Positions 1-6,547 are shown, counted from the stretch's first letter. The stretch: DNA of 8,006 bases from Nitrososphaera sp035547955 (GCA_035547955.1 DASZTR010000139.1:1-8006), one strand, 5' to 3'. The notes: generated by a model not told the origin, from the letters alone. Numbers and translations: made by a program.

Positions 1-555
1 CGCAATTGTCGTGCCGCAGTCGGGGCAATAGTTGTTTGGCCTGTTTGCGAGGTACACTAGGCCGCGCTTCCACAGGTCGATAAAGGTTGCCTGCGTCAGG
101 GCGCGGTATTCATCAGAGTCGGTGCGGTAATAATGCGCAAAATCGCCAGAGAGGCCCATGTTCTTCATTATCTTGAGCATTTCTGCCTCCAGGTCGTCGA
201 GTGCGCCCCTGCACAGGTCGAGGAACTTTTGCCGGTCCATCTGGCGCATGCGCACCTTGTATTTTTTTTCGGTATAGATTTCCACAGGCAGGCCGTTCCT
301 GTCGATGCCTATTGGAAACAGCACGTTCTTGCCGGACATCCTTGCGGTCCGGGCTATCATGTCTATCTGGGCATAGTGAGCCGCAGCACCGATGTGCCAA
401 GGCTTGCCAGAAGGGTACGGGGGCGGCGTGTCTATGACAAACGCCGGCTTGGTGCTTGGCATCTCAAAGCGGTACGTGTCCTCGTCCTGCCATCTTTTTA
501 AAATCGCGCTTTCAATCTCGTGGTTCCACGACTTGGTCTCTATCTTGGGTTCCAT
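1..555 (-). CDS. valS: Valyl-tRNA synthetase, N-terminal part (runs off the left edge)
   Basis: Class Ia aminoacyl-tRNA synthetase that charges tRNA-Val with valine using ATP in the cytoplasm. Only the first 185 codons are in the window, and the reading frame is open to base 1. The Rossmann catalytic core begins around residue 40: IDTPPPYPSG (41-50) leads into the signature 1 region HIGAAAHY (54-61), and PIGIDRNGLPVE (81-92) matches the NGLP-type motif of the ValS/IleS group. YRTDSDEYRALTQATFIDLW (143-162) and the zinc-ribbon-like CPDCGTTIA (177-185) favour ValS over IleS or LeuS. The last HIGH residue is Ala here. The ATG at 555 was chosen because MEPKI is a natural N-terminus and no longer in-frame start looks better. 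No Shine-Dalgarno site is visible. It is divergent from the YciI-like gene. Assignment to ValS is a family judgement from motifs; IleS is the main alternative. Confidence 0.87.
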   Translation of the reverse strand, partial: MEPKIETKSWNHEIESAILKRWQDEDTYRFEMPSTKPAFVIDTPPPYPSGKPWHIGAAAHYAQIDMIARTARMSGKNVLFPIGIDRNGLPVEIYTEKKYKVRMRQMDRQKFLDLCRGALDDLEAEMLKIMKNMGLSGDFAHYYRTDSDEYRALTQATFIDLWKRGLVYLANRPNNYCPDCGTTIA

Positions 556-600
556 CGGTTATTGCCGGCCTGCTCTCGGTTAGTGGTGGCTTTCGATGCC

Positions 601-611
601 GTTATTAACGT
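601..611 (-). promoter_or_regulatory. Possible TATA box for valS
   Basis: On the minus strand this reads TTAACGTTAAT-like AT-rich sequence about 50 bases upstream of the valS ATG, the only AT-rich patch in an otherwise G+C-rich spacer. If used, it would give a leader of roughly 20-25 bases. Weak, based on composition and spacing only. Confidence 0.25.
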
Positions 612-624
612 TAAGGCGTGAGGT

Positions 625-654
625 GGGGCGGGGGATGTGAGGGTGGGGGTGGGG
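625..654 (+). other. G-quadruplex-type G-run cluster
   Basis: Five G-runs of 4, 5, 3, 5 and 4 bases (625-628, 630-634, 641-643, 645-649, 651-654) are separated by loops of 1, 6, 1 and 1 bases, which satisfies the usual G3+N1-7 quadruplex pattern with one spare run. It lies in the divergent spacer between valS (minus) and the YciI-like gene (plus), followed by a GA-rich stretch (655-676). In the valS transcription unit it would be on the non-template side upstream of the start as a C-rich strand. Folding and function are inference. Confidence 0.55.
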
Positions 655-718
655 AGGAGTGGAGAGAGAGAAAGAATGCGCGCGCCTAAGTGCTGAAAAT
701 ACAGCACCAGACATCAAA

Positions 719-729
719 ACTTAAAAGCA
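719..729 (+). promoter_or_regulatory. Probable TATA box for the YciI-like gene
   Basis: ACTTAAAAGCA, preceded by an A-rich CATCAAA stretch that could act as a BRE, lies about 50 bases upstream of the ATG at 774. This predicts transcription starting near 750 and a leader of about 20-25 bases without a Shine-Dalgarno site. Confidence 0.4.
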
Positions 730-773
730 ATCAACAGCCCTCATTCAAAGGGCCCGGCTGATCATATCATTAC

Positions 774-1076
774 ATGAAACATTTTCTCTACAAGCTTGTT
801 CCTCCCAGACCGACGTTTCCCCGAGATATGACAGAGGCAGAACACAAGTTAATGCAGGAACACGTCAAGTATTGGAGAGAGCTAACCGACAAAGGCGTTG
901 CAATCGTCTTTGGTCCAGTAGCTGATCCAAATGGGGTATGGGGATTGGCAATAGTAGAGGTTGAAGACAAGGCTTCCGCGCATGCACTCGGTATGGACGA
1001 CCCTGTGATCAAGGCCAAGTCAGGGTTTAATTTTGAGGTCTATCCAATGCCCCAAGGAATTATAACGAGAAAATAG
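774..1076 (+). CDS. YciI-like (YCII-related) small protein
   Basis: A 100-residue protein of the YCII family, which folds as a dimeric ferredoxin-like alpha/beta barrel. Biochemical roles are known for few members and the substrate here cannot be told. Visible family features are the first strand HFLYKLVPPR (3-12), a helix EAEHKLMQEHVKYWRELTDKG (21-41) carrying the conserved His30, the strand pair VFGPVADPNGVWGLAIVEV (45-63) with the typical GP..DP.G.WG pattern, and the DDPV (75-78) site, where an Asp is conserved and pairs with the His in family members. It ends in FEVYPMP. Length matches the family (about 90-110 residues). The ATG at 774 is the only sensible start. It stands alone, with its own promoter, 61 bases before mptE, which has a separate TATA box. 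Family call is confident, function unknown. Confidence 0.88.
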   Translation: MKHFLYKLVPPRPTFPRDMTEAEHKLMQEHVKYWRELTDKGVAIVFGPVADPNGVWGLAIVEVEDKASAHALGMDDPVIKAKSGFNFEVYPMPQGIITRK

Positions 1077-1104
1077 GTGCGCTTTTGACTCCCGGCCAGA
1101 AAAA

Positions 1105-1117
1105 GATATTAATATTA
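1105..1117 (+). promoter_or_regulatory. TATA box of mptE (leaderless promoter)
   Basis: GATATTAATATTA, containing the perfect palindrome ATATTAATAT, is centred about 27 bases before the GTG at 1138. That is the spacing at which archaeal RNA polymerase would start transcription on or next to the start codon, so the mRNA is predicted to be leaderless. This supports the GTG start. Confidence 0.6.
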
Positions 1118-1137
1118 ACGTCTGCGCAACCCATTCC

Positions 1138-1845
1138 GTGAAATTCGTCGACTGGTTCCCGTATTATCAAGGAATCCGCGCAGAGTTTGGCTACAGCACA
1201 GAGAAGGACCAGGAGGCGGCCAGGATGCTTTCTGGCATGATAAAGAGAAAGGCCATCGAGCCTAAGGTCCTGCAGAAAAAGATAGCAGGAAGAAACGTGC
1301 TCGTCCTTGGTGCGGGCCCAAGCTTGGCTGAAAACTTCAAGATAGTCAAAAAGAACAAGGCGTTTGTGAAAATCGCGGCAGACGGCGCGGTGCAGGCGCT
1401 CCTTGAGAACAAGATAAAGCCCGACATCGTAGTGACTGACCTCGACGGCGATTCGGCATCGCTGCAAAAGGCGGCCAAGTCTGGCGCCGTCATGGTGGTG
1501 CACGCCCACGGCGACAACATCGACATGCTGAAAAAGCTCGTGCCCAAGTTCAAGAAGGTGCTCGGGACGACACAGGTTATGCCAGTCGACAACGTCTACA
1601 ACTTTGGGGGGTTCACCGACGGCGACAGGTGCGTATTCCTTGCAGAAGAGTTTGGCGCAAAAAAGATAGTGATGATAGGGATGGACTTTGGCGGTGCAAG
1701 CATGTACAAGGATGTCAAGGACCCGGAGCTGAAAAAGCGCAAGATGCAGGCAGGGAGGCGGCTTTTAGAGACGCTTGCCAAGCAGTCACATTCGCAGCTG
1801 TTCCACGCCTCTGAAAAGCCAGTCAAGGGCTTCTCCCCATACTAG
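1138..1845 (+). CDS. mptE: 6-hydroxymethyl-7,8-dihydropterin pyrophosphokinase, archaeal MptE type (DUF115)
   Basis: Archaeal enzyme that transfers pyrophosphate from ATP to 6-hydroxymethyl-7,8-dihydropterin, giving the activated pterin used for tetrahydromethanopterin-type or folate-type cofactors. It is unrelated in sequence to bacterial FolK. The 235-residue protein shows the DUF115 core: a nucleotide-binding-like loop VLVLGAGPSL (54-63), KIAADGA (78-84), the acidic metal/substrate motif PDIVVTDLDGD (95-105), VVHAHGDN (120-127), NFGGFTDGDRCVFLA (155-169) and the strand-loop IVMIGMDFGG (177-186). The length fits the family (about 220-240). The start is GTG at 1138, supported by a TATA box about 27 bases upstream; no upstream in-frame alternative is better. 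A short membrane-protein gene follows after 19 bases and may share the transcript. In thaumarchaea the pterin probably carries C1 units, but the exact cofactor is an inference. Confidence 0.9.
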   Translation: MKFVDWFPYYQGIRAEFGYSTEKDQEAARMLSGMIKRKAIEPKVLQKKIAGRNVLVLGAGPSLAENFKIVKKNKAFVKIAADGAVQALLENKIKPDIVVTDLDGDSASLQKAAKSGAVMVVHAHGDNIDMLKKLVPKFKKVLGTTQVMPVDNVYNFGGFTDGDRCVFLAEEFGAKKIVMIGMDFGGASMYKDVKDPELKKRKMQAGRRLLETLAKQSHSQLFHASEKPVKGFSPY

Positions 1846-1864
1846 TTCACGATAGAAAAAGGGC

Positions 1865-2035
1865 ATGGTCAGCCAGAAAAAGGCAATAGGCATACTCGGC
1901 ATAGTCTTTGCCGTGGCAGGAGGCATCGCGTGGTTCTTTGGGCAGCAGATCCCGGCCGCGATGCTATGGGGTGTCGCCGTCCTGATAGTGCTAAAGCTCA
2001 ACAAGCGCAAGAGCGGCAGCAAAAAAAAGCGGTAA
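1865..2035 (+). CDS. Small two-helix membrane protein, unknown function
   Basis: A 56-residue protein starting at ATG 1865 and ending at TAA 2033-2035. The N-terminus MVSQKK is positive, followed by a hydrophobic segment AIGILGIVFAVAGGIAWFF (7-25), a short polar turn GQQIP (26-30) and a second hydrophobic segment AAMLWGVAVLIVLKL (31-45). The C-terminus (46-56) is almost all Lys/Arg/Ser. This gives a two-pass hairpin with both ends probably on the cytoplasmic side by the positive-inside rule. It begins 19 bases after the mptE stop, on the same strand and without a visible promoter of its own, so co-transcription with mptE is likely. I do not recognise a family. Codon use resembles the neighbours, and the clean hydrophobic periodicity argues for a real gene. 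It is short enough to be missed by gene callers. Confidence 0.7.
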   Translation: MVSQKKAIGILGIVFAVAGGIAWFFGQQIPAAMLWGVAVLIVLKLNKRKSGSKKKR

Positions 2036-2037
2036 GG

Positions 2038-2047
2038 CTATTATACC
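2038..2047 (+). promoter_or_regulatory. Probable TATA box for the 2079 gene and guaA
   Basis: CTATTATACC is centred about 36 bases before the ATG at 2079, predicting a start of transcription near 2069 and a leader of about 10 bases. No comparable TATA-like element is seen directly before guaA, so this promoter probably drives both genes. Confidence 0.5.
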
Positions 2048-2078
2048 ATTTAGGATCAAGAGGGCTTGCTATAACACA

Positions 2079-2819
2079 ATGTCCGGCGGCTATTCCGAAG
2101 ATGACGTGAGGCGCGCGGCTGAGCTGCGCGAGTGGCTCATGAAGCAGATTTCAGACAAGCAGGAAGAGCTAGAGAAGCTGAGGGCCACGCTTACTATCAT
2201 TGATAGCGTCCTAAAGCAGGGCAGCTTCAGGGCCGCGGCGGTATTGACTGCGTCATCGTCGTCGTCATCGTCATTATCAGCATCATCAGTAGGAGTAGCA
2301 GCAGCAAGCGACCAGGCAAAGGTAGCCGCACCGCCATCGCAGCACCAAAGGCAATCAGCAGGGACACAACCACAATCAGCCAGACAGGCGCCGAACATGA
2401 CAGCAGCATCATCTCAATCAAAGCAACAACCGGCAGCAGCATCAGGCTTTGACCCCGGCAGAGAGGTCAGGCCGCTAAAAAGGGCCAAGGATGATTTTCT
2501 ACTTGCAAACGCCGAGATTACTGCCAACTCGATAATACTAACGCCGGTACCCGGCATCAATCTGAATGTCAATACGCCTCCTTTCAAGTCATTCTTCCTT
2601 GGCAGAATCCTAGAGGGCATGAAAACCAAGGATACGGAGAAAACTGCTCAGGGCGCAATTCCAGAGTCAGCCGCCATGAGCTACAAGGTCGACGAAGACG
2701 CATCGGGCATAATAAAAAAGATAACTATAACAAACTACCGGGACAAGGAGCGGATGACAGAAATATTCAACACGGCAGCCTGGGTGTTTACAAGAATGCT
2801 TGAAAAGGCCGGAAGCTGA
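2079..2819 (+). CDS. Coiled-coil / low-complexity protein of unknown function, upstream of guaA
   Basis: A 246-residue soluble protein with three visible parts. Residues 5-50 are a charged amphipathic helix with heptad-like spacing (ELREWLMKQISDKQEELEKL), probably a coiled coil. Residues 55-125 are a disordered linker made almost only of Ser, Ala, Gln, Pro and Thr, including seven Ser in a row at 59-65. Residues 128-245 form a compact domain with beta-rich stretches (AEITANSIILTPVPGINLNV, 145-164; GIIKKITITNYRD, 210-222) and a final helix (RMTEIFNTAAWVFTRMLEKAG). There are no membrane segments and no metal motif. I do not recognise the family; the overall plan resembles a multimerising N-terminus joined by a flexible tether to a binding domain, which is inference. 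The ATG at 2079 has a TATA box at suitable distance. Its stop lies 10 bases before the guaA start, so the two are likely one operon. Confidence 0.85.
   Translation: MSGGYSEDDVRRAAELREWLMKQISDKQEELEKLRATLTIIDSVLKQGSFRAAAVLTASSSSSSSLSASSVGVAAASDQAKVAAPPSQHQRQSAGTQPQSARQAPNMTAASSQSKQQPAAASGFDPGREVRPLKRAKDDFLLANAEITANSIILTPVPGINLNVNTPPFKSFFLGRILEGMKTKDTEKTAQGAIPESAAMSYKVDEDASGIIKKITITNYRDKERMTEIFNTAAWVFTRMLEKAGS
2253..2289 (+). repeat. Trinucleotide (TCN) microsatellite coding for poly-Ser
   Basis: A run of TCA/TCG triplets with two interruptions (TTA and GCA) within the linker of the 2079 gene, coding for mostly serine. The repeat unit is in phase with the codons, so changes in copy number would change the linker length without breaking the frame. 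Confidence 0.7.
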
Positions 2820-2829
2820 AGGAAATAAA

Positions 2830-4434
2830 ATGACAAAAGAAGACGTCAAAGGCAATAACAATAACAATGACAATAACAGCAGCAAGATGGACAAAATAGT
2901 CGTCCTTGACTTTGGTTCGCAGTACAGCCATCTCATATGTAGGAGGATAAGGGAGGCCAATGTGTACTGCGAACTTTTGCCTTACAATACACCAGCAAAG
3001 GTGCTAAAGGAGATGGATCCAAAGGGCATCATATTTTCCGGCGGGCCGGCAAGCGTGTACGCCAAGGGTGCGCCCAAGCCGGACAGGCAAGTGTTTGCTA
3101 TGGGCAAGCCAATACTCGGAATCTGCTACGGCCACCAAGTGCTTGTTGACAATTTTGGGGGCAAGGTAAAGAGGGCTGCGAGCAGAGAGTACGGGCGCGC
3201 AGGTCTAAAGATAGACGACAGTTCAGATCTGTTTAAGGACCTTGGCAGCAACGGCAACGGCACAAGTATCAATTGCTGGATGAGCCACGGCGATGCGGCT
3301 GAAAAGGTGCCCGACGGGTTCAAGGTGATCGGCCACACAGAGAACTCACAGTCGGCTGCGATTGGCAACAAGGAGAGCAAGATGTACGGCATCCAGTTCC
3401 ACCCCGAAGTGGTGCACACCGAGCGTGGAGTGCAAATCCTAAAGAACTTTGCGCAAGAGATAAGCGGCGCAAAACCCGAGTGGGATATGCAAAGCTTTGT
3501 CGAGACTACAGTCAAGGAGATAAGAGAACAGGTTGGCGAAAAGCGAGTGCTTGCCGCAGTGAGTGGCGGGATCGACTCGACTACGGTCGCCGCGCTCTTG
3601 CACAGGGCAATTGGAAAACAACTGTCGTGTGTGTTCATCAACCACGGCCTTTTGCGGCAAGACGAGGAAAAGGAGGTCGTCAGGCTATTCAAGGAGCACT
3701 TGGGCATTAACCTCATCTACGTCAACGCGGAAAAGCGCTTTTTGGCACGGCTAAAAGGTGTTACCGACCCGGAGAAGAAGCGCAAGATAATCGGCGACCA
3801 GTTTGCAAAGGAGTTTGTTGAAGTCGCAAAAAAGCACGGGCCGTTTCAATGGCTTGCGCAAGGAACGCTGTACCCCGACGTGATTGAAAGTGGGGTGTCA
3901 AAAGGCCCTGCCGCAGTGATAAAGACGCACCACAACGTCGGAGGCTTGCCAAAATGGTTGAAACTGAAGGTAATCGAGCCGTTGCGCTTTTTGTACAAGG
4001 ATGAAGTAAGAAAAGTTGCAAAGTTGCTCAACGTGCCTGACGAGCTGCTAAAGAGGCATCCGTTCCCCGGACCGGGTCTTGCCGTGAGGATAATTGGCGC
4101 GATAACCCCGGAAAAGACAAGGATTGCCAAACACGCAAGCAAGATTGTTGAAGACGAGCTAAAGGCTGCAGGATATTATGATAGGGTGTGGCAGGCATAT
4201 GCTGCAGTAGGTGATGATAGAGCTGTTGGTGTACTGGGTGACGAGCGGGTGTACGGTCATATCGTCATGGTGCGCGTAGTAGAGTCGATTGATGCCATGA
4301 CTGCGGACTGGACACGGCTGCCGTACGAGGTGATAGAGCGCATCAGCAATAGGATTACGAACGAAGTTGAGGGTGCGACGTGGGTCACGTACGCAGTGTC
4401 GAGCAAGCCGCCGGCCACGATAGAGCCGCAATAA
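2830..4434 (+). CDS. guaA: GMP synthase (glutamine-hydrolysing), two-domain
   Basis: Converts XMP to GMP using ATP and ammonia released from glutamine, the last step of guanine nucleotide synthesis. Counting from the Met at 2887: an N-terminal class I glutamine amidotransferase domain (1-195) with LDFGSQYSHLI (7-17), the nucleophile motif GICYGHQ (78-84, Cys80) and the His-Glu pair in QFHPEV (170-175), then an ATP-pyrophosphatase domain with the P-loop SGGIDST (226-232), and a dimerisation/XMP-binding C-terminus with HPFPGPGLAVR (391-401), GDERVYGH and the closing SSKPPATIEPQ. All catalytic parts are present, and length (515 from that Met) is normal. The start is uncertain: ATG 2830 is 10 bases after the preceding stop and adds a 19-residue Asn-rich leader; ATG 2887 gives the minimal enzyme. 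A still earlier ATG at 2800 would overlap the previous gene. Co-transcription with the 2079 gene is likely. Confidence 0.96.
   Translation: MTKEDVKGNNNNNDNNSSKMDKIVVLDFGSQYSHLICRRIREANVYCELLPYNTPAKVLKEMDPKGIIFSGGPASVYAKGAPKPDRQVFAMGKPILGICYGHQVLVDNFGGKVKRAASREYGRAGLKIDDSSDLFKDLGSNGNGTSINCWMSHGDAAEKVPDGFKVIGHTENSQSAAIGNKESKMYGIQFHPEVVHTERGVQILKNFAQEISGAKPEWDMQSFVETTVKEIREQVGEKRVLAAVSGGIDSTTVAALLHRAIGKQLSCVFINHGLLRQDEEKEVVRLFKEHLGINLIYVNAEKRFLARLKGVTDPEKKRKIIGDQFAKEFVEVAKKHGPFQWLAQGTLYPDVIESGVSKGPAAVIKTHHNVGGLPKWLKLKVIEPLRFLYKDEVRKVAKLLNVPDELLKRHPFPGPGLAVRIIGAITPEKTRIAKHASKIVEDELKAAGYYDRVWQAYAAVGDDRAVGVLGDERVYGHIVMVRVVESIDAMTADWTRLPYEVIERISNRITNEVEGATWVTYAVSSKPPATIEPQ
2854..2883 (+). repeat. 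AAT/AAC microsatellite coding for an Asn-rich leader
   Basis: Alternating AAT and AAC codons (one GAC, then AGC AGC) immediately before the conserved GuaA start. It codes for an Asn-run that is not part of the amidotransferase fold. Like the poly-Ser tract in the preceding gene, it is in phase with the codons. Confidence 0.65.
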
Positions 4435-4747
4435 AAATAGAGATCCCCCTTCTTTGAGCGTGAAAACCTGAGGCTTTTTCCGCCAATAGTACGGAAAACT
4501 TATGTGCAAGGGATCCCCACCTCTACGGACAAAAATCTGCAGGTCTGTCGTAAAGCGTAAAGCTCGGTAGATGGTATGAACTGCCAGCCCCTAGAACATG
4601 ACTCTGAAGGGAAAGAAGAACTACTACAACGTCAAAAATGTTAACGATTGGCAAGGGGGTGGGGACTTGGCTTAATGTGCGGCCGAAGTTGCTCAATCGT
4701 AACAATATGAGACGGTACTATGAACCCTTCTTTGGTAGCAAGAAGGA
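4435..4747. other. 313-base convergent spacer with coding-like fragments
   Basis: This lies between the stops of guaA (plus) and the glycosyltransferase (minus). No intact gene is convincing. On the plus strand, three successive open stretches read like protein in three different frames: 4441-4557 (ending QVCRKA), 4560-4598 (KLGRWYELPAPRT) and 4598-4672 (starting MTLKGKKNYYNV). Each step is the same kind of frame change, which would fit a small decayed gene, but I recognise no family. Other content: T-rich GGCTTTTTCC at 4472-4481, which might end guaA transcription; the 7-bp stem-loop at 4726-4746; and a G-run GGGGGTGGGG near 4656-4665. Confidence 0.35.
4726..4746. terminator. Perfect stem-loop next to the glycosyltransferase stop codon
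   Basis: CCTTCTT (4726-4732), a 7-base loop and AAGAAGG (4740-4746) form a perfect 7-bp hairpin on either strand, one base beyond the stop codon (4748-4750, TAA on minus). No U-run follows on the minus side, so it is not a standard intrinsic terminator. A role in 3'-end formation or mRNA stability between the convergent genes is inference. Confidence 0.4.
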
Positions 4748-6523
4748 TTACTTTAGCGTTAGTATTTCATAGTACTCATTGTCAAAAATCGAGCGATAAT
4801 GTTGCAAGAGCGTACTTCTATTATCCATCCAGTACTTGACAACGCTTGCAGCATCTGAATCTGGGTCTTTGGCGATAACTATCCATTTGTCATTGTATTT
4901 CCAAGGCTCATGGAACGAATCTTTCCAAGTGCTTGATTCGATTATGGAGTCAAAGTTCCTAAATGCAATTCCGCTGGCAAGCAATATCCTGTGTTCTTGG
5001 GCAGAACCTGTTATCACCATTATGGTTCCTGTGCCGTCGTAAAGAGAACCAAGTTTCTCACCGGTAGCAATTGCATACGGAGGATACTTGTATGTGAAAC
5101 CACCTTTGGCATCGTCAAGCGTTACAACTGCAGAGAAGGCAGGCATTGCAAGCTGAAATGCGAACAGTGCTGCAACGACTCCCCCTAGAAGCACACGATT
5201 GGCTGCTATCTTTTTTGGCTGCTTTGCGATGTAGAATCCCACAAGGATCATTAGAAGAGGGGCGAGTAAAATTGTGAATCTTGAATTGAACCAAAATGTC
5301 ATTTCTCCAATTCCAATTAGCATAGTAATGACTGTGAAGAGCGGAGGTAAACTCAAAAAGATAAACAGATACCTCATGCTGATTTTTTTTGGTCGGCCAT
5401 TACTTTCGTCTTTTCTTGGCTTTGTCGTCGTTAGTGTGGACCACCTGTGAAGATAATAATATCCAATTGGTGCGGCTGCCAGAATTACTGGACCATAAAC
5501 CATAAACGCTGTCAGTCCGTAAACATTGGCAACGTTATAAGGCTGCAAATAGAGATTTTCCCTAATTGGACGGCTAAGGGCTTGAGACGCTGCGGAATAG
5601 TATTGTGCATGTGCGAACTCCAGAGGGTCACCGTAGCTCATGGCATTGTAGACGAGCCAAAAGACGATGCCAGAAAGCGAAAGGCCAGAGAGCAATATTG
5701 CATAAACAACCATGCGAATGTTGATCTGCTTCTCTTCGTAAGCATTGACCACCTTGGCCCGCCTCTCCTCCTCTTCATTCTTTACATTTTTTGCAACCCT
5801 TCTTCTTGCCAGCAATTCAGCAAACTGTCTTATAGAAGTATATAGGATAAGAAAGAATGGTAGCATCCACCCTTCATATCTGCACAGAGTTGCAGCGGCG
5901 GCAAAAAGTGACGAGACTAACAGATATTTCAAAGCCGGATTCGCATTCTGTCCTTGTTGCTGTTGTCGCTGTTTTTCTTCGTGCCACCTGAGAAGAAAAT
6001 ATGCGGACGCTACAAAAAACAGCATAAAGGGGGCTTCTGTCATCGCGGTAATTCCAAGGTACAGAAAATTCGGATTGGTACCGTACAGTAGCGCTGCTGC
6101 AAAAGCAGCATATGGAATTGTCCTTTTACCGACATTTGGAATGGCTGTTGAGATCAGAAGCCTAGTCGCCATTTTGTAAATCAGAATCGAAGTCGCAGCC
6201 AAGCTAGGAAGGCTGATTGCAAGTCCTGCAAATCCGCTAAAAAATAAGGCATCATCCAATGAAGGAAACATCAGGAGGACATGGGGAAGGGGGAGCCATA
6301 CGGTACCTATCTGGTTCCATCCGGGGTTTTCAGCCCAATCAAAAAGTTTCCTTGCCGCAGCTAAATGAGAAACAGAGTCTCCGTAATATGTCAGCGCACT
6401 TTTGTCTATGATGTACATGGAAAGAGAAAGGGCAAATCCCAAGACCATTATGACGCCGAAAATGACGACAATGTGGGTTCTGTGGTCAATATGAGTAATT
6501 TCAAGCCGCTGTTCTGTTTTCAT
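4748..6523 (-). CDS. GT-C-type integral membrane glycosyltransferase (ArnT/PMT-like fold), putative
   Basis: A 591-residue polytopic membrane protein resembling GT-C glycosyltransferases that take sugars from lipid-phosphate carriers and act on the outer face of the membrane. After a short cytoplasmic N-terminus, the first helix (18-39) leads to the extracytoplasmic loop with YYGDSVSHL (46-54), where GT-C enzymes carry a catalytic acidic residue; Asp49 is the candidate. GTVWLPLPHVLLMFP (73-87), the TEAP motif at 162-165 and the CRYEGWM motif (214-220) match archaeal members. About ten hydrophobic segments follow up to 463, broken by a charged cytoplasmic loop (236-268) and a Gln-rich loop (185-193). 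Residues 470-591 form a soluble C-terminal domain. The ATG at 6523 has a TATA box about 29 bases upstream. The gene stands alone, and donor and acceptor are unknown. Base composition is more A+T-rich than the guaA side. S-layer or lipid glycosylation is only a guess. Confidence 0.82.
   Translation of the reverse strand: MKTEQRLEITHIDHRTHIVVIFGVIMVLGFALSLSMYIIDKSALTYYGDSVSHLAAARKLFDWAENPGWNQIGTVWLPLPHVLLMFPSLDDALFFSGFAGLAISLPSLAATSILIYKMATRLLISTAIPNVGKRTIPYAAFAAALLYGTNPNFLYLGITAMTEAPFMLFFVASAYFLLRWHEEKQRQQQQGQNANPALKYLLVSSLFAAAATLCRYEGWMLPFFLILYTSIRQFAELLARRRVAKNVKNEEEERRAKVVNAYEEKQINIRMVVYAILLSGLSLSGIVFWLVYNAMSYGDPLEFAHAQYYSAASQALSRPIRENLYLQPYNVANVYGLTAFMVYGPVILAAAPIGYYYLHRWSTLTTTKPRKDESNGRPKKISMRYLFIFLSLPPLFTVITMLIGIGEMTFWFNSRFTILLAPLLMILVGFYIAKQPKKIAANRVLLGGVVAALFAFQLAMPAFSAVVTLDDAKGGFTYKYPPYAIATGEKLGSLYDGTGTIMVITGSAQEHRILLASGIAFRNFDSIIESSTWKDSFHEPWKYNDKWIVIAKDPDSDAASVVKYWMDNRSTLLQHYRSIFDNEYYEILTLK
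5936..5974 (-). repeat. CAG/CAA tract coding for a Gln-rich cytoplasmic loop
   Basis: Residues 184-196 of the glycosyltransferase are KQRQQQQGQNANP, encoded by near-repetitive CAR codons in a predicted loop between membrane helices. It is the third in-frame codon repeat in this window. Confidence 0.5.
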
Positions 6524-6547
6524 GCGCCTAATCTAGTGAGGCATTTT

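Noticed and set aside
3126..3716. Minus-strand frame of 196 codons antisense to guaA
   Set aside because: GuaA catalytic motifs are all on the plus strand here, so this is a by-product of its codon pattern.
4580..4612. Box C/D-like sRNA (ATGAACT...CTGA)
   Set aside because: Box C is a poor match to RUGAUGA and no paired C'/D' boxes are present.
4523..4705. 60-codon minus-strand frame in the guaA downstream spacer
   Set aside because: No start context or promoter and a low-information composition; it overlaps plus-strand stretches that look more protein-like.
4708..4771. Short plus-strand frame starting ATG AGA CGG TAC
   Set aside because: Only about 21 codons, it runs into the 3' end of the glycosyltransferase gene and is built mainly on the stem-loop sequence.
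5447..6179. Plus-strand frames of 130-145 codons inside the glycosyltransferase
   Set aside because: They are antisense to a gene with clear membrane periodicity and family motifs, and show Cys/Ser-rich shadow composition.
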